A stretch of 64,000 nucleotides of DNA from Pestalotiopsis fici W106-1 (GCF_000516985.1 NW_006917098.1:868001-932000), one strand, 5' to 3'; counted from the stretch's first letter, positions 10,561-21,559 are shown. The notes: generated by a model not told the origin, from the sequence alone. A program made the numbers and translations.

Positions 10561-11889
10561 ATTTGTTGCGGTCGTAGGGTATGAGTGATAAGAGAATATG
10601 AAATAGTAAGTTGGTTTTTATCAAGTAGTTGAGAGTAGGATGGTTGATGATTTGTATGGTGGTCAAGTAGTCAAGAGTAAGATGGTTGTTGGTTTGTGTG
10701 GTGGTTGCTTTGATGTCTTGTGATTGTGATTGATGATGGAGAATGAGAATGTGGAATATGTCGACGGAAACTCGCCAATATATACACATTTCTTCATAGC
10801 AATAATCTATTTCGAGTCTTCAAACATGCAAGTGAACAATATGGTAGGATTGATTCATTGTCATGGATGAGCATCTTGATGCAAATCCCTTCTAGCTACG
10901 ATGCATCCTTCTGTTTGGTATATCCACACATGTTGAGACTCAGCCAAGATCTCCAAATAGTTCTTCAAAGGATTTCTCTATTACAAAGATACCCGGCCCG
11001 GGATCTACATGAAATTTAGTTAAAACGGGCAATATTATTTTTAGGTGTCTTAGTTGATGTGCTTTTTGCATTTCTACTCTGGGAAATAACACAGTGGGTT
11101 CAGAAAGTGTCAAAGTGGTTGACTCCCCTTGTGATTGGAGTATTTTGCCCATTCATTATCTAATATGTATGACATTACACACAGCCCTACGCCTGACTAC
11201 CTTGCACGGAAGTCGGTGACCACGCAAAGGTGCAGGGCAGTCTGTGCACTGGCAGGAATCGCATCCCGGGCACTAAAAACCGGGGGGATGCAGGGGGTAA
11301 TAGACACTTACTGGGGCGGTACTTGTGTTCCTTGACAGGTACTTGGCACCATGGTACCTGCTATTGTATGTATGATCCAGTCCACCAAGGATGCATATCA
11401 AGTAAGCATAGGGGCAGTTGATCGCTATATTTCCACCTCCCGGCCGCCAAAGGATCTTTTAGCGGGGAAATAAGCAATCCAAGCCTCTTGGCGATGCTGA
11501 GCGGCACAGCATTTCATTTTGCCGACCATGGAATAGTATTGCGATAGACGTCATTGTCCATGACCCTGCCTGCATAGGCGATGGATAGGGCCTTGACTAG
11601 CCCAGCCCCCAACGTTCCTGCCTTGCTCCTCTTGGCGTCATCGCCCTAAAAATAAGCGTGCGAGCCCTAAAGGTTAACATTATATGATTCTGCCAGTCAC
11701 CCGCTAAGAGTAGCTTCTTTCAACCTAAATTATCTTTATCTGCCATCAGACGATTGAAGATATATATCGTATCAATCATCTTCAAGCTTACATTATTTTT
11801 TATTCTATCCCAGAAACTCATATTTGCATTCTCACCGAACATAGTATTTGCTTTTCCATACCGAGAGCACAATCACATTTCCCCCCACC
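10561..11889. other. Divergent intergenic region
   Basis: This holds the promoters of the RNase-like gene (-) and the DUF3632 gene (+). Apart from the 42 bp tandem duplication, no gene or element is recognised. The DUF3632 leader ends in CCCCCCACC just before the ATG, a good fungal start context. Confidence 0.5.
10621..10704. repeat. 42 bp tandem duplication upstream of the RNase-like gene
   Basis: Two imperfect 42 bp units (10621-10662 and 10663-10704) both begin TCAAGTAG and end TGGTGG. They lie 60-145 bp upstream of the start codon, so they fall in the leader or proximal promoter. Confidence 0.75.
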
Positions 11890-12874
11890 ATGTCAAGAGG
11901 ACCCCCAAACGCTGAGCAGCGCTGGATCAATACACAGCGTTGGGTCAGTGAATTTTCAACCACGGAAGAATTTAAACTTCTCCACGACCTTGTCACCAAA
12001 GATGAAGCCACAGCCCGCGATGCAGTCCAGCAAGTCGACAAGATGGCTATCGCAGCCACTGCAGCCCGTGGTACTGGACGGGGCGTGGCCAGTCTGGTCG
12101 ACTACAATGTTTCCCTGTCAGTCCTAGAGCTTGCACAACAGCTCGAACCTACCAAGCAAACAAAGCTAGTCGAGTTCATGTCACTGCTCCAACAAAATGA
12201 ACAAAAGAACCCTGCAACTGGTGAGACGTTGCTGGTGGACAGTGGAAGGCTGTTCCAAGACTTGCCCTCCTTTGGGTACACTGAATTAGAAAGCTGGGTC
12301 CAATTTGGTGGCGCTCACGTAGGTATGTTATTTCAAATTCATGACACAAGCGCAAAACAGAGGGCTCCGAGTCTGACAGAGTGAACCAGATCCCTGCGAC
12401 CCGGACATGATTCCTGAGCAGAAGCAGCGATTTGCAAACTTGAATGCTTTTATTGCGCAACTCAGTCAGGCTGCCGACGTGTCAGTTACGCCCCCAGATC
12501 AGATCCATCCCTTGGACAAGACGCTCCACGCCATTTGGACGATGCAAAAAGCATTTGAAAACAAGTCTCGTCTTCCTGCGGAGCTCGTCGACACAGCCGC
12601 GATGCGTGCCGCGTGCATGTGGTTTATATACGCTTCAGACAGGCTCATGGACAACGTGCGCAGCTTTCGCACGTTTATGGACAGTGCCAGTGCCGGAGCA
12701 CACAACTCGAGAGAAGAATATGCATCGCAAGGCTACAAGGGATATGCGCTTGGCAGATGGCAGCTTTGGCGGCAGGGCCTCGGTCAAGCACTGGAGGCCT
12801 GCAGTGATGAAGAGACAAAGTTGTTGATTGGAGACGCCCTTGCCAAAATGGAAAGTGCAGAGAAAAAAGACTAA
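11890..12874 (+). CDS. DUF3632-family protein
   Basis: The exons are 11890-12322 and 12390-12874 with a 67 nt intron (GTATGT, branch CTGAC, acceptor CAG), giving 305 residues. The ATG at 11890 has a strong context (CCACCATG). The mostly helical sequence, with an N-terminal WVSEFSTTEEF region and a C-terminal MWFIYASDRLM...GRWQLWRQGLG region, matches the fungal DUF3632 family as I know it. No catalytic motif, signal peptide or membrane helix is visible, so a soluble cytosolic protein is likely. Function is unknown. Confidence 0.78.
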
Positions 12875-14016
12875 AATGATGTTGGAAGGCATCTATGTTG
12901 CGATGCGACAAGAACCTAGCCTAGGTAGAAAACCCCTAGCCAAATTCGTGAAACGAATCAACCCCGTTGGAGGTGCGTGTTTGGAATATACCCAATCCAT
13001 CTACAGCCTCGCAAGCACAAGTGGCCAGATAATTGTCATTATTGTTGATCAAGGTGGTGCATTCCATTGGAGTTCTAAACTGGTCAGAAATGGGCGTTCA
13101 TTGTTGATGTATTGATCTATGTTGCCTGACTATTTGTTTCAACGAGGGGTAGGCTTTATTTGGGCGGCCCCGGCTAAGTCCCAGGAGCCCCATACACTTA
13201 TCTAGACGCTATGGCGTAGCTGTGCATGACTTGCTCAGGTGTCGTTGCTTCACCAAACCCCAGGCCTGGGCTCAGTTCCCACTATAGAGCTACCCTATTA
13301 TACGTGCACTATCACAAAAGCCTAAAATTGACCAAGATCAAAATAAAAGATCCAATCTCAAGAGGAGAAAAATGATACACCCTGTTACTTTTTTTTCTTG
13401 GTATTGTCTTTCTTTTGGTGGGCTCATAGCCAAATGAAGTGGAAAAACCAGGGCAAGCCTTGGTTGACTATTAGGTAGTCACGACGAGATGGAAGCTACC
13501 AATGGTTTGCTGGGTTAGCAAGCCCCTGCTGAACGGCAGTCACAATGTATTGCCTTCATGTCTAGCGGCCTTATCCACGATTACCATTCTGCCAAAAGCC
13601 CTGCGCTAATGAATGTTGTAAGAAGACCCCGCGACTTTCATTTATAGTGTACATCACCACCATGCAGTCCCCCTGCAGTCCCCGAGCGGTCATTGAGGCT
13701 GAGCTGCAATGTACCCATGCTTAGAGCACAATGCGCAGGCTGATTACAGTGTATGTACGAAACTGCGATGAAAAGAGGCAGCAGTCCGAACGCTACTCAC
13801 TGCAGAATGCAACTTTAATTAACCTTGATACTCAGCTGTGTTGTAGGTCACAGATTTGCAGCAAACCCTCAAGCCAATGTATATATTTGTTATGCACCCC
13901 TATCCCCCGCATTGCCCCTTCCATGTGAAGTCGCGTTGAATCAGGAAGTCTCCCCACAAAATGTACCCTCTGATTTCCCTTGTAGTTCTAGATCTACGAG
14001 ACGCTCGCCGCCTCAC
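12875..14016. other. Intergenic containing a diverged solo LTR relic
   Basis: No gene is recognised. Positions 13043 to about 13232 are homologous to the 233 bp LTRs of family B found 8-30 kb to the right. The remainder precedes the HET gene. Confidence 0.55.
13043..13232 (-). mobile_element. Solo LTR relic of family B (diverged, not AT-converted)
   Basis: It starts TGTTGATCAAGGTGGTGC exactly like family B LTRs and follows them through ATTGGAGTT, AACTGGTC and the GC-rich GGCCCCGGCTAA core. Similarity fades near 13230, so the other terminus and a target duplication are not seen. Unlike the copies in the 21-43 kb block it is not AT-rich. The strand follows the coding strand of family B. It is probably an old LTR-LTR recombination product or truncated insertion. 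Confidence 0.7.
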
Positions 14017-16487
14017 ATGGCTCACGAAGTAATTGAATTACACCAGTTGAACAGGCCGCGTGCAACATCAGCCAAAGGAACATATTCGGACTTGGCGCTG
14101 CCACCCGACCATATCCGTTTGCTTGACCTGCACAACGCCCCCAACGATGCCCCATTGACGGGTATTCTGCGAGTCGAGCGGCTCACCAACCTGTCCACGT
14201 ACAAGACTCTGTCGTACCAGTGGGCCAAGGAGACGTCACAGGGCGCTACAATTCGATGCTCGCTACAAACCAATGAACCGCACATTGAGCTGCACATTAC
14301 GACAAATTGTGCACAGGCCCTGCAATTCATTCGCCGAGAATTTGGGTCGGTAACGATTTGGGTCGATGCGATTTGCATCAACCAAGATGACGACAAGGAA
14401 AAGGAAAACCAGATCCCGTTGATGGGCAAGATCTACAGCCAGGCTGAGACCGGCTTTATTTGGCTTGAGGGAGATGGTGACCAGTTTCGTGATGCCGCCC
14501 ATGAGCTCCGGCTGCGATCCGTAATTCACAAGCGGCTGCCGCTAGCTTACCTGGCAGCCGATGCAGGGGAGCAAAGACAGCTTGAGCTTGATCGTTGGAG
14601 ACAGAGGTGTCTGGATGATGTCTTCGGTAAGTGATAGCGGTTATGCAACATCGATTAACCGGAGGCTGATACGATTTTCATTCTTTAGCACGGGATGGAC
14701 TTGAGGATCACGCACACTACTCGTTTGAAGACTCCGGAGACGCGCGGCTACAGGTACTGTTTGAGCATATGTGGCTGAGTCGTATGTGGACATTTCAGGA
14801 ACTGATTCTCTCGCGCAATCCACTCTTGCTCTTTGGCAACAGTATCATACTATGGGAGGAACTGGTCAACGCTATTCTCGTTACACCGCAAAAAGTTGAC
14901 ACTAAAACTCATTGGCAAACACTGATCCAGTTGTGGTTGGACTTCCCGCGACATCGCCATATGGAACAGGCGCTGTCACACCCCGAGGAAAGGGATGCAG
15001 CTGTTGAGAACGGGCAAGCGGTCGTCACAGATCTATACACATTCCGCAGCCTCATTGAATTCTCTCCAGAAAAAAATATCAGCACGCCTTGGCAACATAT
15101 CCTGCTTCGTTATGGTAGAAAAGGTGCTAAATTGTGCCTTTGGAACTTTGGCCGCTGGCTTGTACTCATGGTGCTGTTACTCGTAAATCCGATTTTATTG
15201 GGTTATTTTGTTACCAACAGCGGCTCCGGCAGATTCCTTCACCTTGGTATAATCTTTCTTCTGTTCTGGGTCGGGTCCCTCTTTCCCATTGCTCGGTTGG
15301 CGATTATCAATGCACGGAGAATGTCTTTCTGGCAGCTTCTTCATGGAATGAAACGACCAGAGCCACGACGACGGAAGTTGTCTTCCAACTCGACAAATAC
15401 AATTGTTATTAGCGCCATCTGGACCACGCTAAGAATGCGCAGGTGCTCTGACGACCATGACATGGTGTATGCGCTAGCCGCTATTCTTGAGGCTTATGGT
15501 ATGGTTATGCCGCCGCTAGAGTATTCTCAAAGTATCAAGACGTCCTACCAGGCTTTCTTTCAATGCATCCTTTCATTGGAGCCGCGCGCGATCCAAATGA
15601 TCGTTGATGCTAGTGTGGAAGACCCGTCAAAAATGGCTTGGTCATCATGGCTTCCGGATTGGAGGATGCCAGAAAAGAACAATTGGCTTTTCAACGAGCA
15701 CGACGCAAAACACACTTGGATCCAAGACTTCCCCCAGTATTGTCAATCACCTGCCGTCATTGGTGATCGATTGTCCGTTACCGGAAAGGAAGTCGACAAA
15801 ATTGTGGAATGTTTTCATTTCACAGCCGTGAATCTTGACGATCAGCAACTCGTCCTCGCTAATTTGAGGGTGTTACTAAGATTTATGCAGAGTGTGCATA
15901 ACAGGGCAGCTTATGGAATGGATCTGTATTATCGTGGGGCTATACTTGCCGTCTTGAAAGGCCTTTTAATGCAACCCGTCGAGACAACAGTCCGAGAGAG
16001 TATACCGGATGTCCTTAATGGACCTTCAGCAAGAATGTTAGTTTTGGATGAAATCATAGCTCCCTTTAATTTCGAAGCTTACCGAAAGGACTTTTATGAT
16101 TTCAAAAGGCTAAATGGTCTCACGCATAGCTTTTGGGAACGCAACGATCCAATTACTCAGTACGACCCAAATATGGATATGCAAGAATTAATACGCGAGG
16201 TCCAAAACGACGGAGCTGCTGTTGGATTCATGTTACGAATGGCGAACAAGCTCGCGGAGCAGAAGCGATGTGTTTTCGTTTTGTCGTCTGGTGCAGTCGG
16301 CTCTGGACCGCACTTTTCCGCCGCGGGAGACGAGGTCTTAGTGGTACCAGGCGTTTCCAAGCACTTGGTCGGCCGAAAGAAAGAAAGACAGGGTACCTAT
16401 CGCTTTATAGGCCCTGGGCTGGTGCATAGTATTGTTGCAAGGGACACGCTTGTAGGTGGACAATATAAAGACTTCGTTTTTGAATAA
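14017..16487 (+). CDS. HET-domain protein with central transmembrane helices
   Basis: The exons are 14017-14626 and 14689-16487 with a 62 nt intron (GTAAGT...TTTAG), giving 802 residues. ATG 14017 is the first ATG in frame; the open frame upstream lacks one. HET motifs are TLSYQWAKE (about residue 63), IWVDAICINQDD (about 114), MGKIYSQAETGFIWL, and WLSRMWTFQELILS (about 232). Two hydrophobic helices near residues 354-410 (WLVLMVLLLVNPILLGYF and LGIIFLLFWVGSLFPIARLAI) suggest membrane attachment between the HET domain and the C-terminal half. The C-terminus has a motif found in many HET proteins (RCVFVLSSGAVGSGPHFSAAGDEVLVVPG). The likely role is non-self recognition with a cell-death output. 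Part of the family reputation comes from NOD-like partners, none of which is encoded nearby. Confidence 0.92.
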
Positions 16488-16764
16488 AATAAATGAATAT
16501 TATGCCTATATATGACTCAGAGCTATATTTTATTGACCGTACTGAGTCTTCATCGCTGGGAAACAAATGTGTTTAATCAAGGACCAGTCGAATATGGAAT
16601 GCTTCTTGAGAGAATTGTGGTCAGAATGACAAAGCATGTAAAAATGTTTTATCTTATTATTTCATGTGATCAGATGCTAAGGTTTGCAATCGCGCAACAC
16701 AAATAAGCCGTTTCGGCCGGCAGCCATATGCATCCAATAAAAGTGGCCTACTCCGGATCTGAAA

Positions 16765-18004
16765 TTATGCGGCTGGTTTCTTGCCCACCATCAGATACAT
16801 GGGCGTGAACAACCTTTCCTTTCCACCAGCGACAAGACAGTCGGCCGCACGGGCTAAACTCTCTCCTGTCTTCTTTGTGCCTGGAGGTGCAAGTCTCACG
16901 GTTTCCAAAGCGCCAGAGAGGTTGTGTGCCATCCAGCGTCCCCACTTGGTCATCCTTGCGATGGTTGGTACATCCCAAATGCTTTGCAAATAGGACCAGT
17001 CTCCTGCAAGTGGCCAATACCACGGAATGGGATCAGGACGTTCTGCCAGATCTTCATGATGAAGCACTGTGAAACCTGCCATATTCATTGCCTCCAATCC
17101 TTCTGATATCTTGACCATATTGGCGATGCCGTCTCCTTGCTCGATTCCAAGGCGGATCTCTCGATGACGCAGATTGTCGTGATCGTAATTGTCAGTCATA
17201 AGCCATTCATACACCCCGAATACTCCGCCCGGTTTTAACACCCGCAAGATTTCTGCGTAAACACCCGCCAACTGTGGAGCATGGACAGTTGCTTCAATCG
17301 CATAAACGGCATCAAAGCTGTTATCGGGAAATTCCATTTGCATAAAATCTCCCTTGACGAACTTGAGCTGACTCGCGAGCCCATCTCTTTCGGCGTAAAT
17401 GGTGGCGCGCTGGAGCTGATAATCATTGTTATTCAGTCCAGTAACATGGCACCCGGTAAACTTTGCAATCTCACGGGCTGGGCCTCCAACACCACAACCA
17501 ACATCAAGGACCATCATGTTTTCCTTGATGCCTATCTGCGTGGCAAGATAGTGTTCGTGACGCGCGATAGCCTGAGAGTACGACTCTCCGATGGAATATC
17601 GAGCGAAATGGAACGACTGTCCCCATCCGTATTCGTAGAGATCCGTGGCCAAGTTGTAGTACTGCCTCGTGAGGGTGGCGTATTCGGCTCGTCGCTTCTG
17701 CAAGTACAAGGCTTCGTCAATTGGCTTTTCTTAGAATATTTACTGGATCAAAAAGGATGAAGAATGCTATTTTAGCCAATCTTGAATCAGAACCTACGCT
17801 TCGGTGCTCTTCGGTCTCGTCCTCTGCAGCTTGGTTGTCCCAGTGCTTGAAGTATTCATCCAGAGCGGCCTGTTTCGCGCTGCGGTCTTTGCCAAACATG
17901 GCCCGCACACCACCACTGACTGCTGCAGAATTTCCATGCAAGGCTTTGTTGAAAGCGGCATCACGAGCCCTGTCTTGAGTTTCGAGCATGCTATTGCCTG
18001 CCAT
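16765..18004 (-). CDS. erg6: Sterol 24-C-methyltransferase (Erg6 type)
   Basis: The exons are 17798-18004 and 16765-17697 with a 100 nt intron (GTAGGT...TTGCAG), giving 379 residues, the usual Erg6 length. Key regions are DEYFKHWDNQAAEDETEE, RRAEYATLTRQYYNLATDLYEYGWGQSFHF (the sterol-binding region), and SAM motif I VLDVGCGVGG. IEATVHAPQL and ILRVLKPGGVFGVYEW follow. The enzyme transfers a methyl from S-adenosylmethionine to C24 of zymosterol or lanosterol in ergosterol synthesis, at the ER or lipid droplets. The otherwise common family motif SFHFCR reads SFHFARY here. That divergence, and its place beside HET genes, would fit a paralogue rather than the main housekeeping copy, but this cannot be settled from one window. 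Confidence 0.93.
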
Positions 18005-19207
18005 TTTGAATAAATATTCAGCCTGAGCGAACAAATGCTGTACACCAAGAGAAGGAAGTGGCCAGAATATCCAATATTTAAGTACTCAAAACAGTCTGTA
18101 AAAGAACTAACCTTTCTCACTCTTTCAGTTCTTCGGATTCGTAATTTCCTATATCGTATACGATGCATAGTCATGGCGGTTGCAAAAGCCGCGTAGCCTT
18201 GGTCACACGAATACGAATACGGGGAACGCTACAACTTCGTGCTCGGAAACCGTTTCTCAGTCACGTGACCGTGTTTAAATTCGACCAATTTGTATGATTA
18301 AACGTCCCTGGGCATTGATCTCATTCATCGCATATTTAATAAACATTCTGGCTTTCTCTATTTCTCTTTTTTTTTTCCTAGAACGCCTCTACTAAAGAAT
18401 TCTTGCCGTGGCGAGATAATGCGGTGGCATGTACCATGTGACAAAGCATGTCGTATCGTGCTGTCGTCTCCAACATGTATAGTGATACCCTTTCTATTCT
18501 TGAGTCAATTGAAGGACTTGGTAGCTAACACTTCGTCCATCTCAAAGCAACCACTAGTACTCTGGTCACATCCATACCAACGACGGCTTTACAAAACCCA
18601 AATTGCACTTGTTGGTATCAAGCTGAATTCGATTCTACCTGCGATACTTTTCTTGTATGCTACATCTTGGAAATGGAGACAGTCTACGAATTAGACACGA
18701 CCGTCAAGGCCGATTGCAGTGGTCTGATTGCAGGCACTTATTACTGTGTCGAAACCATAGCCACCTCTAGTTAGACCGAGGATATTGGCGACGGAGACGA
18801 CAGCAACGATGACGAGAACGACGATCAGCTGCGGATATAATGGCGTATTCGCCACGCGAAGGCTTCATCTGCGCGCTTGATGAGATGGGGCCAAGACTGT
18901 AATTTGCCAAGCCGTCTTACACGTTGCCGGAAGTCATTGCATCGTACAAGTAGGGCGGAGAAGAATCAGGTCTTACGTTGGATGGCTCATGATCCTTTAT
19001 CGAATTTGTCTGTTTAGTATCTGCCCAGTCCATGTAGACTTGGCTTATATGCAACTGAGGCGAGCTCCCAGAGCGTGTCTATAAGTAGTCTGGAACACCC
19101 CGTTCAGAAACTCAGTTTATCCTCTTTTGCATCACATCACTCTCAACTCTTTTCTCAAAAACACCAAGCATCGCAAGTCCAACTTGGCCCATCCCAAAAC
19201 AGCAAAA
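18005..19207. other. Intergenic between erg6-like gene and small secreted protein gene
   Basis: This divergent promoter region includes a T-tract near 18366-18377. A 91-codon frame at 18419-18694 shows no family feature and is not called. Confidence 0.45.
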
Positions 19208-19540
19208 ATGCGCTCCTTCGCCATCCTCTTCGCCGTTGCCACCACGCTGGTGGCAGCCTCACCGGCAGCGGATCTCTCGGACAGAGCTCCAGCCAGTGTT
19301 CTCTGCCCCTGTGCTGCCACAGAGTCTTGCGGCTGCAACTCTGTCATTGCCGGCTCGTGGTGCGTCTGTTCCGGTACCTCGGCCGGGACTTGGAATGCTG
19401 CACCTTGCCAGAATGGCCAGACCTGTGGCTGCGGCTCCCTGGGTACTTGGGGTGTCTGCGAGGTATGTTTATCTCTTGCGCCTCATGAAACTGCTCCAAG
19501 ATCTAGTTTGACTAATATGGGTTAAAAGCTTCTTGAATGA
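19208..19540 (+). CDS. Small secreted cysteine-rich protein with four CxC motifs
   Basis: The exons are 19208-19462 and 19529-19540 with a 66 nt intron (GTATGT, branch-like TTGACTAAT, acceptor AAAAG). The spliced product has 88 residues and ends ...WGVCELLE. A signal peptide covers about residues 1-18 (MRSFAILFAVATTLVAAS), followed by a short propeptide-like stretch to about Arg26. The mature part holds ten cysteines at 33, 35, 41, 43, 52, 54, 67, 73, 75 and 84, arranged as four CxC pairs plus two singles, and is rich in Gly, Ser and Thr. It is likely an extracellular disulfide-bonded protein, perhaps a candidate effector or cell-surface protein. I do not recognise a named family. Without splicing, a 19-residue readthrough tail would replace LLE. 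Confidence 0.7.
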
Positions 19541-20877
19541 ATGCTCCCTCGGAAGGAATTGTGACGGTTAAGTTGATTGATAGTACGGTCATTACTTTTT
19601 GGAGATGCTGTTCCAAATATAGTTTACAAGTAGGGGGGATGTTTTTCAACAAAGCTTCAATTACTCCTGATCAATCATGACTCATGTGATTTTTAATTCA
19701 TGTTCTCTGTCTCCTAGTCTCTGCACTTCGCGGGCGTATTCGGGTGCTCCCGGCTTACCATTGAAAGCGCCCTGCACCCACGCAAAGCCACGCTAAGTCT
19801 ATGGACATCGTTGGTGTGCTTCAGTATGCACTCATCTCTGACAATTGCCCATGCTTAACTAGGAGTACGGCACATATCTGTAATGTAGTAGGCACTGGTG
19901 GCTGTTCATGCAACTCCCATGTGACCATAGCGTAGGTTCCTGTCCACCCTGAACTCTATTATGAGCCGTCGGAAAACTCACAATGGCAGTCATCAATATT
20001 TTTGAACAAATGTTTGACAAGCAGAAGATGGGCAATATACGCAGCCATTCAAGGCTGCGTATTCCTTGCTGAATTCCCGTTATTCGAGCTGACCAGCCCA
20101 GAAATTTGGCGAATACGCAAAGGTGTTGCGTATTACCTCATCTCTAGTAAGTGGCGAACCCGAAATGCGAACCCAAAGTACGAACCCAACGACTGTCGAT
20201 CTGATCCCGCATCGCACGCTGTAAGGGATGCTTTACGTGGCTGGTCTAGACAAATCATTCAGGGCTACTATTCGCGCTAAAGCTCGAGTGTGCACCGTAT
20301 CAATTTGGATTGCCAATATATACCAAATCCCAGCAGTTACACTTGACTGCATCTTCTGGATACAATGGTGTTGATCAGTGTGCTGTGGCCTGTGCATCGG
20401 CTGATTTTGGCACTAAATTCCAGTTATACACTTGTCCGGAGTGTTACACTTACTGTGTATGCTCCTTGTGCACAGAGGTCAAAAAAAGATCTGGAAATTG
20501 CCAACACTTGCTTGATTGATTCTGTGACTTTGGCAGACGAGTCTCACCATAATTATAAGATTTTTCGAGCAGATGGGCACTCATATCATACAGCTGTACC
20601 GTCTGTACTGAAGCGTTCCGCTCTTAGGGCGGGGCGGTCTTTTCTAGCGCCGACAGCTGCCGCAGCCCAACGCTGATCAATGTCTCGCCGTCTTGAATAT
20701 CGCGAACCATCATTGTAGATCATTCCTTGCTGCACTGAAAATCAATTTGTTTTAATATGTAAGTTTGGTTCATGAGTTGTAGTCTCCATCCTCGACATAA
20801 TAAGTGCGACTCCTATAATATATCGCGAGAATTATCCTTGTTTTTCTTTATATACATTTACCTAGTCGCTTAATAGT
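19541..20877. other. Intergenic up to the TRIM
   Basis: No supported gene. Frames at 20002-20280 (begins with ATG but has no domain) and 20310-20519 (begins TTG) are not called. The last part leads into the transposon block. Confidence 0.4.
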
Positions 20878-20957
20878 TGTTGAATAATACCATTGTACCA
20901 TAGAACCAAAAGAGACATGTCCCCACGGTCTGGGAACATAACAGGTATTATCTAACA
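20878..20957 (-). repeat. TRIM LTR (3' LTR in element orientation)
   Basis: 80 bp, identical to 21193-21272, with TGTT...AACA termini. The adjacent internal sequence is the polypurine tract on the minus strand. Confidence 0.95.
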
Positions 20958-21050
20958 CACCCCCTCAGCTGGGACATAGTTCTTTACGGGCGAGCTGGAC
21001 ATCCAGTATTCCAATAGGCTCTTAGCTCCGTTACGTCTTTTTAGCTGGAT

Positions 21051-21117
21051 AACGTAGCTGGGGATCGAACCCAGAACCTCCCCTCATTCGGTGCACTACC
21101 AGTTATGCTACTAGGTT
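21051..21117 (-). other. tRNA-like segment with Pol III box A and box B inside the TRIM
   Basis: On the minus strand, AACCTAG and CTACGTT can pair as a seven-base acceptor stem with one mismatch; the pairing extends three bases outward (GAT/ATC). TAGCATAACTGG (minus strand of 21099-21110) fits the box A consensus and GGTTCGATCCC (minus strand of 21061-21071) fits box B, with a perfect CTGGG/CCCAG T-stem and a GCAT/GTGC D-stem. The region between D-arm and T-arm is about 5 nt too short for a normal anticodon arm plus variable loop. It is therefore a degenerate tRNA-derived sequence rather than a working tRNA. Confidence 0.7.
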
Positions 21118-21192
21118 ATCGCGGAAGTGCGTAGGTCGCCAACCCACTGGTTAATGCACGGGTGGCCCTTGCGAGCGAATGAGACTCTTAAT

Positions 21193-21272
21193 TGTTGAAT
21201 AATACCATTGTACCATAGAACCAAAAGAGACATGTCCCCACGGTCTGGGAACATAACAGGTATTATCTAACA
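21193..21272 (-). repeat. TRIM LTR (5' LTR in element orientation)
   Basis: 80 bp, identical to 20878-20957. On the minus strand it is followed directly by ATTAAGAGTCTC, the proposed primer-binding site. Confidence 0.95.
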
Positions 21273-21327
21273 ATAGTGTTTAAAAACATGCTACACTAAC
21301 CCTATATAAATCTGTGCACACATCTAT

Positions 21328-21559
21328 TGTTGATCAAGGTGGTGCTTTCCTATTGGAGTTTAAACTGGTCTGATATTAGTATTAATTATGTGATGTATTA
21401 ATTTATATTCTGCGCTTTTAATTTTAACGAGGTATATATTTATTTAGGTGGCCCCGGCTAATCCCCGGGAGGTCCCGTATATCTATTTAGACACTATAGT
21501 GTTAATCCGTGTGCTTAAGCATACCTTAATATATAAAAACCATAACCTACCATCTAATA
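21328..21559 (-). repeat. B1 LTR, left copy (232 bp)
   Basis: It begins TGTTGATCAAGG at the TCTAT target duplication and ends at the CACCCCTTT polypurine complement. It holds the GC-rich core GGCCCCGGCTAATCCCCGGG. Confidence 0.9.

Larger units (their letters stand above)
20878..21272 (-). mobile_element. Complete TRIM (miniature LTR retrotransposon), 395 bp
   Basis: Two identical 80 bp direct repeats (20878-20957 and 21193-21272) begin TGTTGAATAA and end TCTAACA, and are flanked on both sides by the 5 bp direct repeat ATAGT (20873-20877 and 21273-21277). The orientation is inferred as minus. Next to the right LTR the interior starts ATTAAGAGTCTC, a primer-binding site, and next to the left LTR it ends in the polypurine tract GAGGGGGTG. 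The 235 bp interior encodes no protein but contains a tRNA-like segment. It fits a terminal-repeat retrotransposon in miniature, mobilised in trans. LTR identity and a perfect target duplication suggest a recent insertion. Confidence 0.93.

Noticed and set aside
18419..18694. 91-codon plus-strand frame with hydrophobic stretches
   Set aside because: The composition is not protein-like across the frame, and nothing recognisable continues beyond it.
20310..20519. Cys-rich 69-codon frame
   Set aside because: It has no ATG and no signal peptide. The upstream sequence in frame is open but uninformative.
21051..21117. A functional tRNA gene on the minus strand
   Set aside because: The anticodon/variable region is about 5 nt short and the segment lies inside a mobile element, so it is listed as tRNA-like only.
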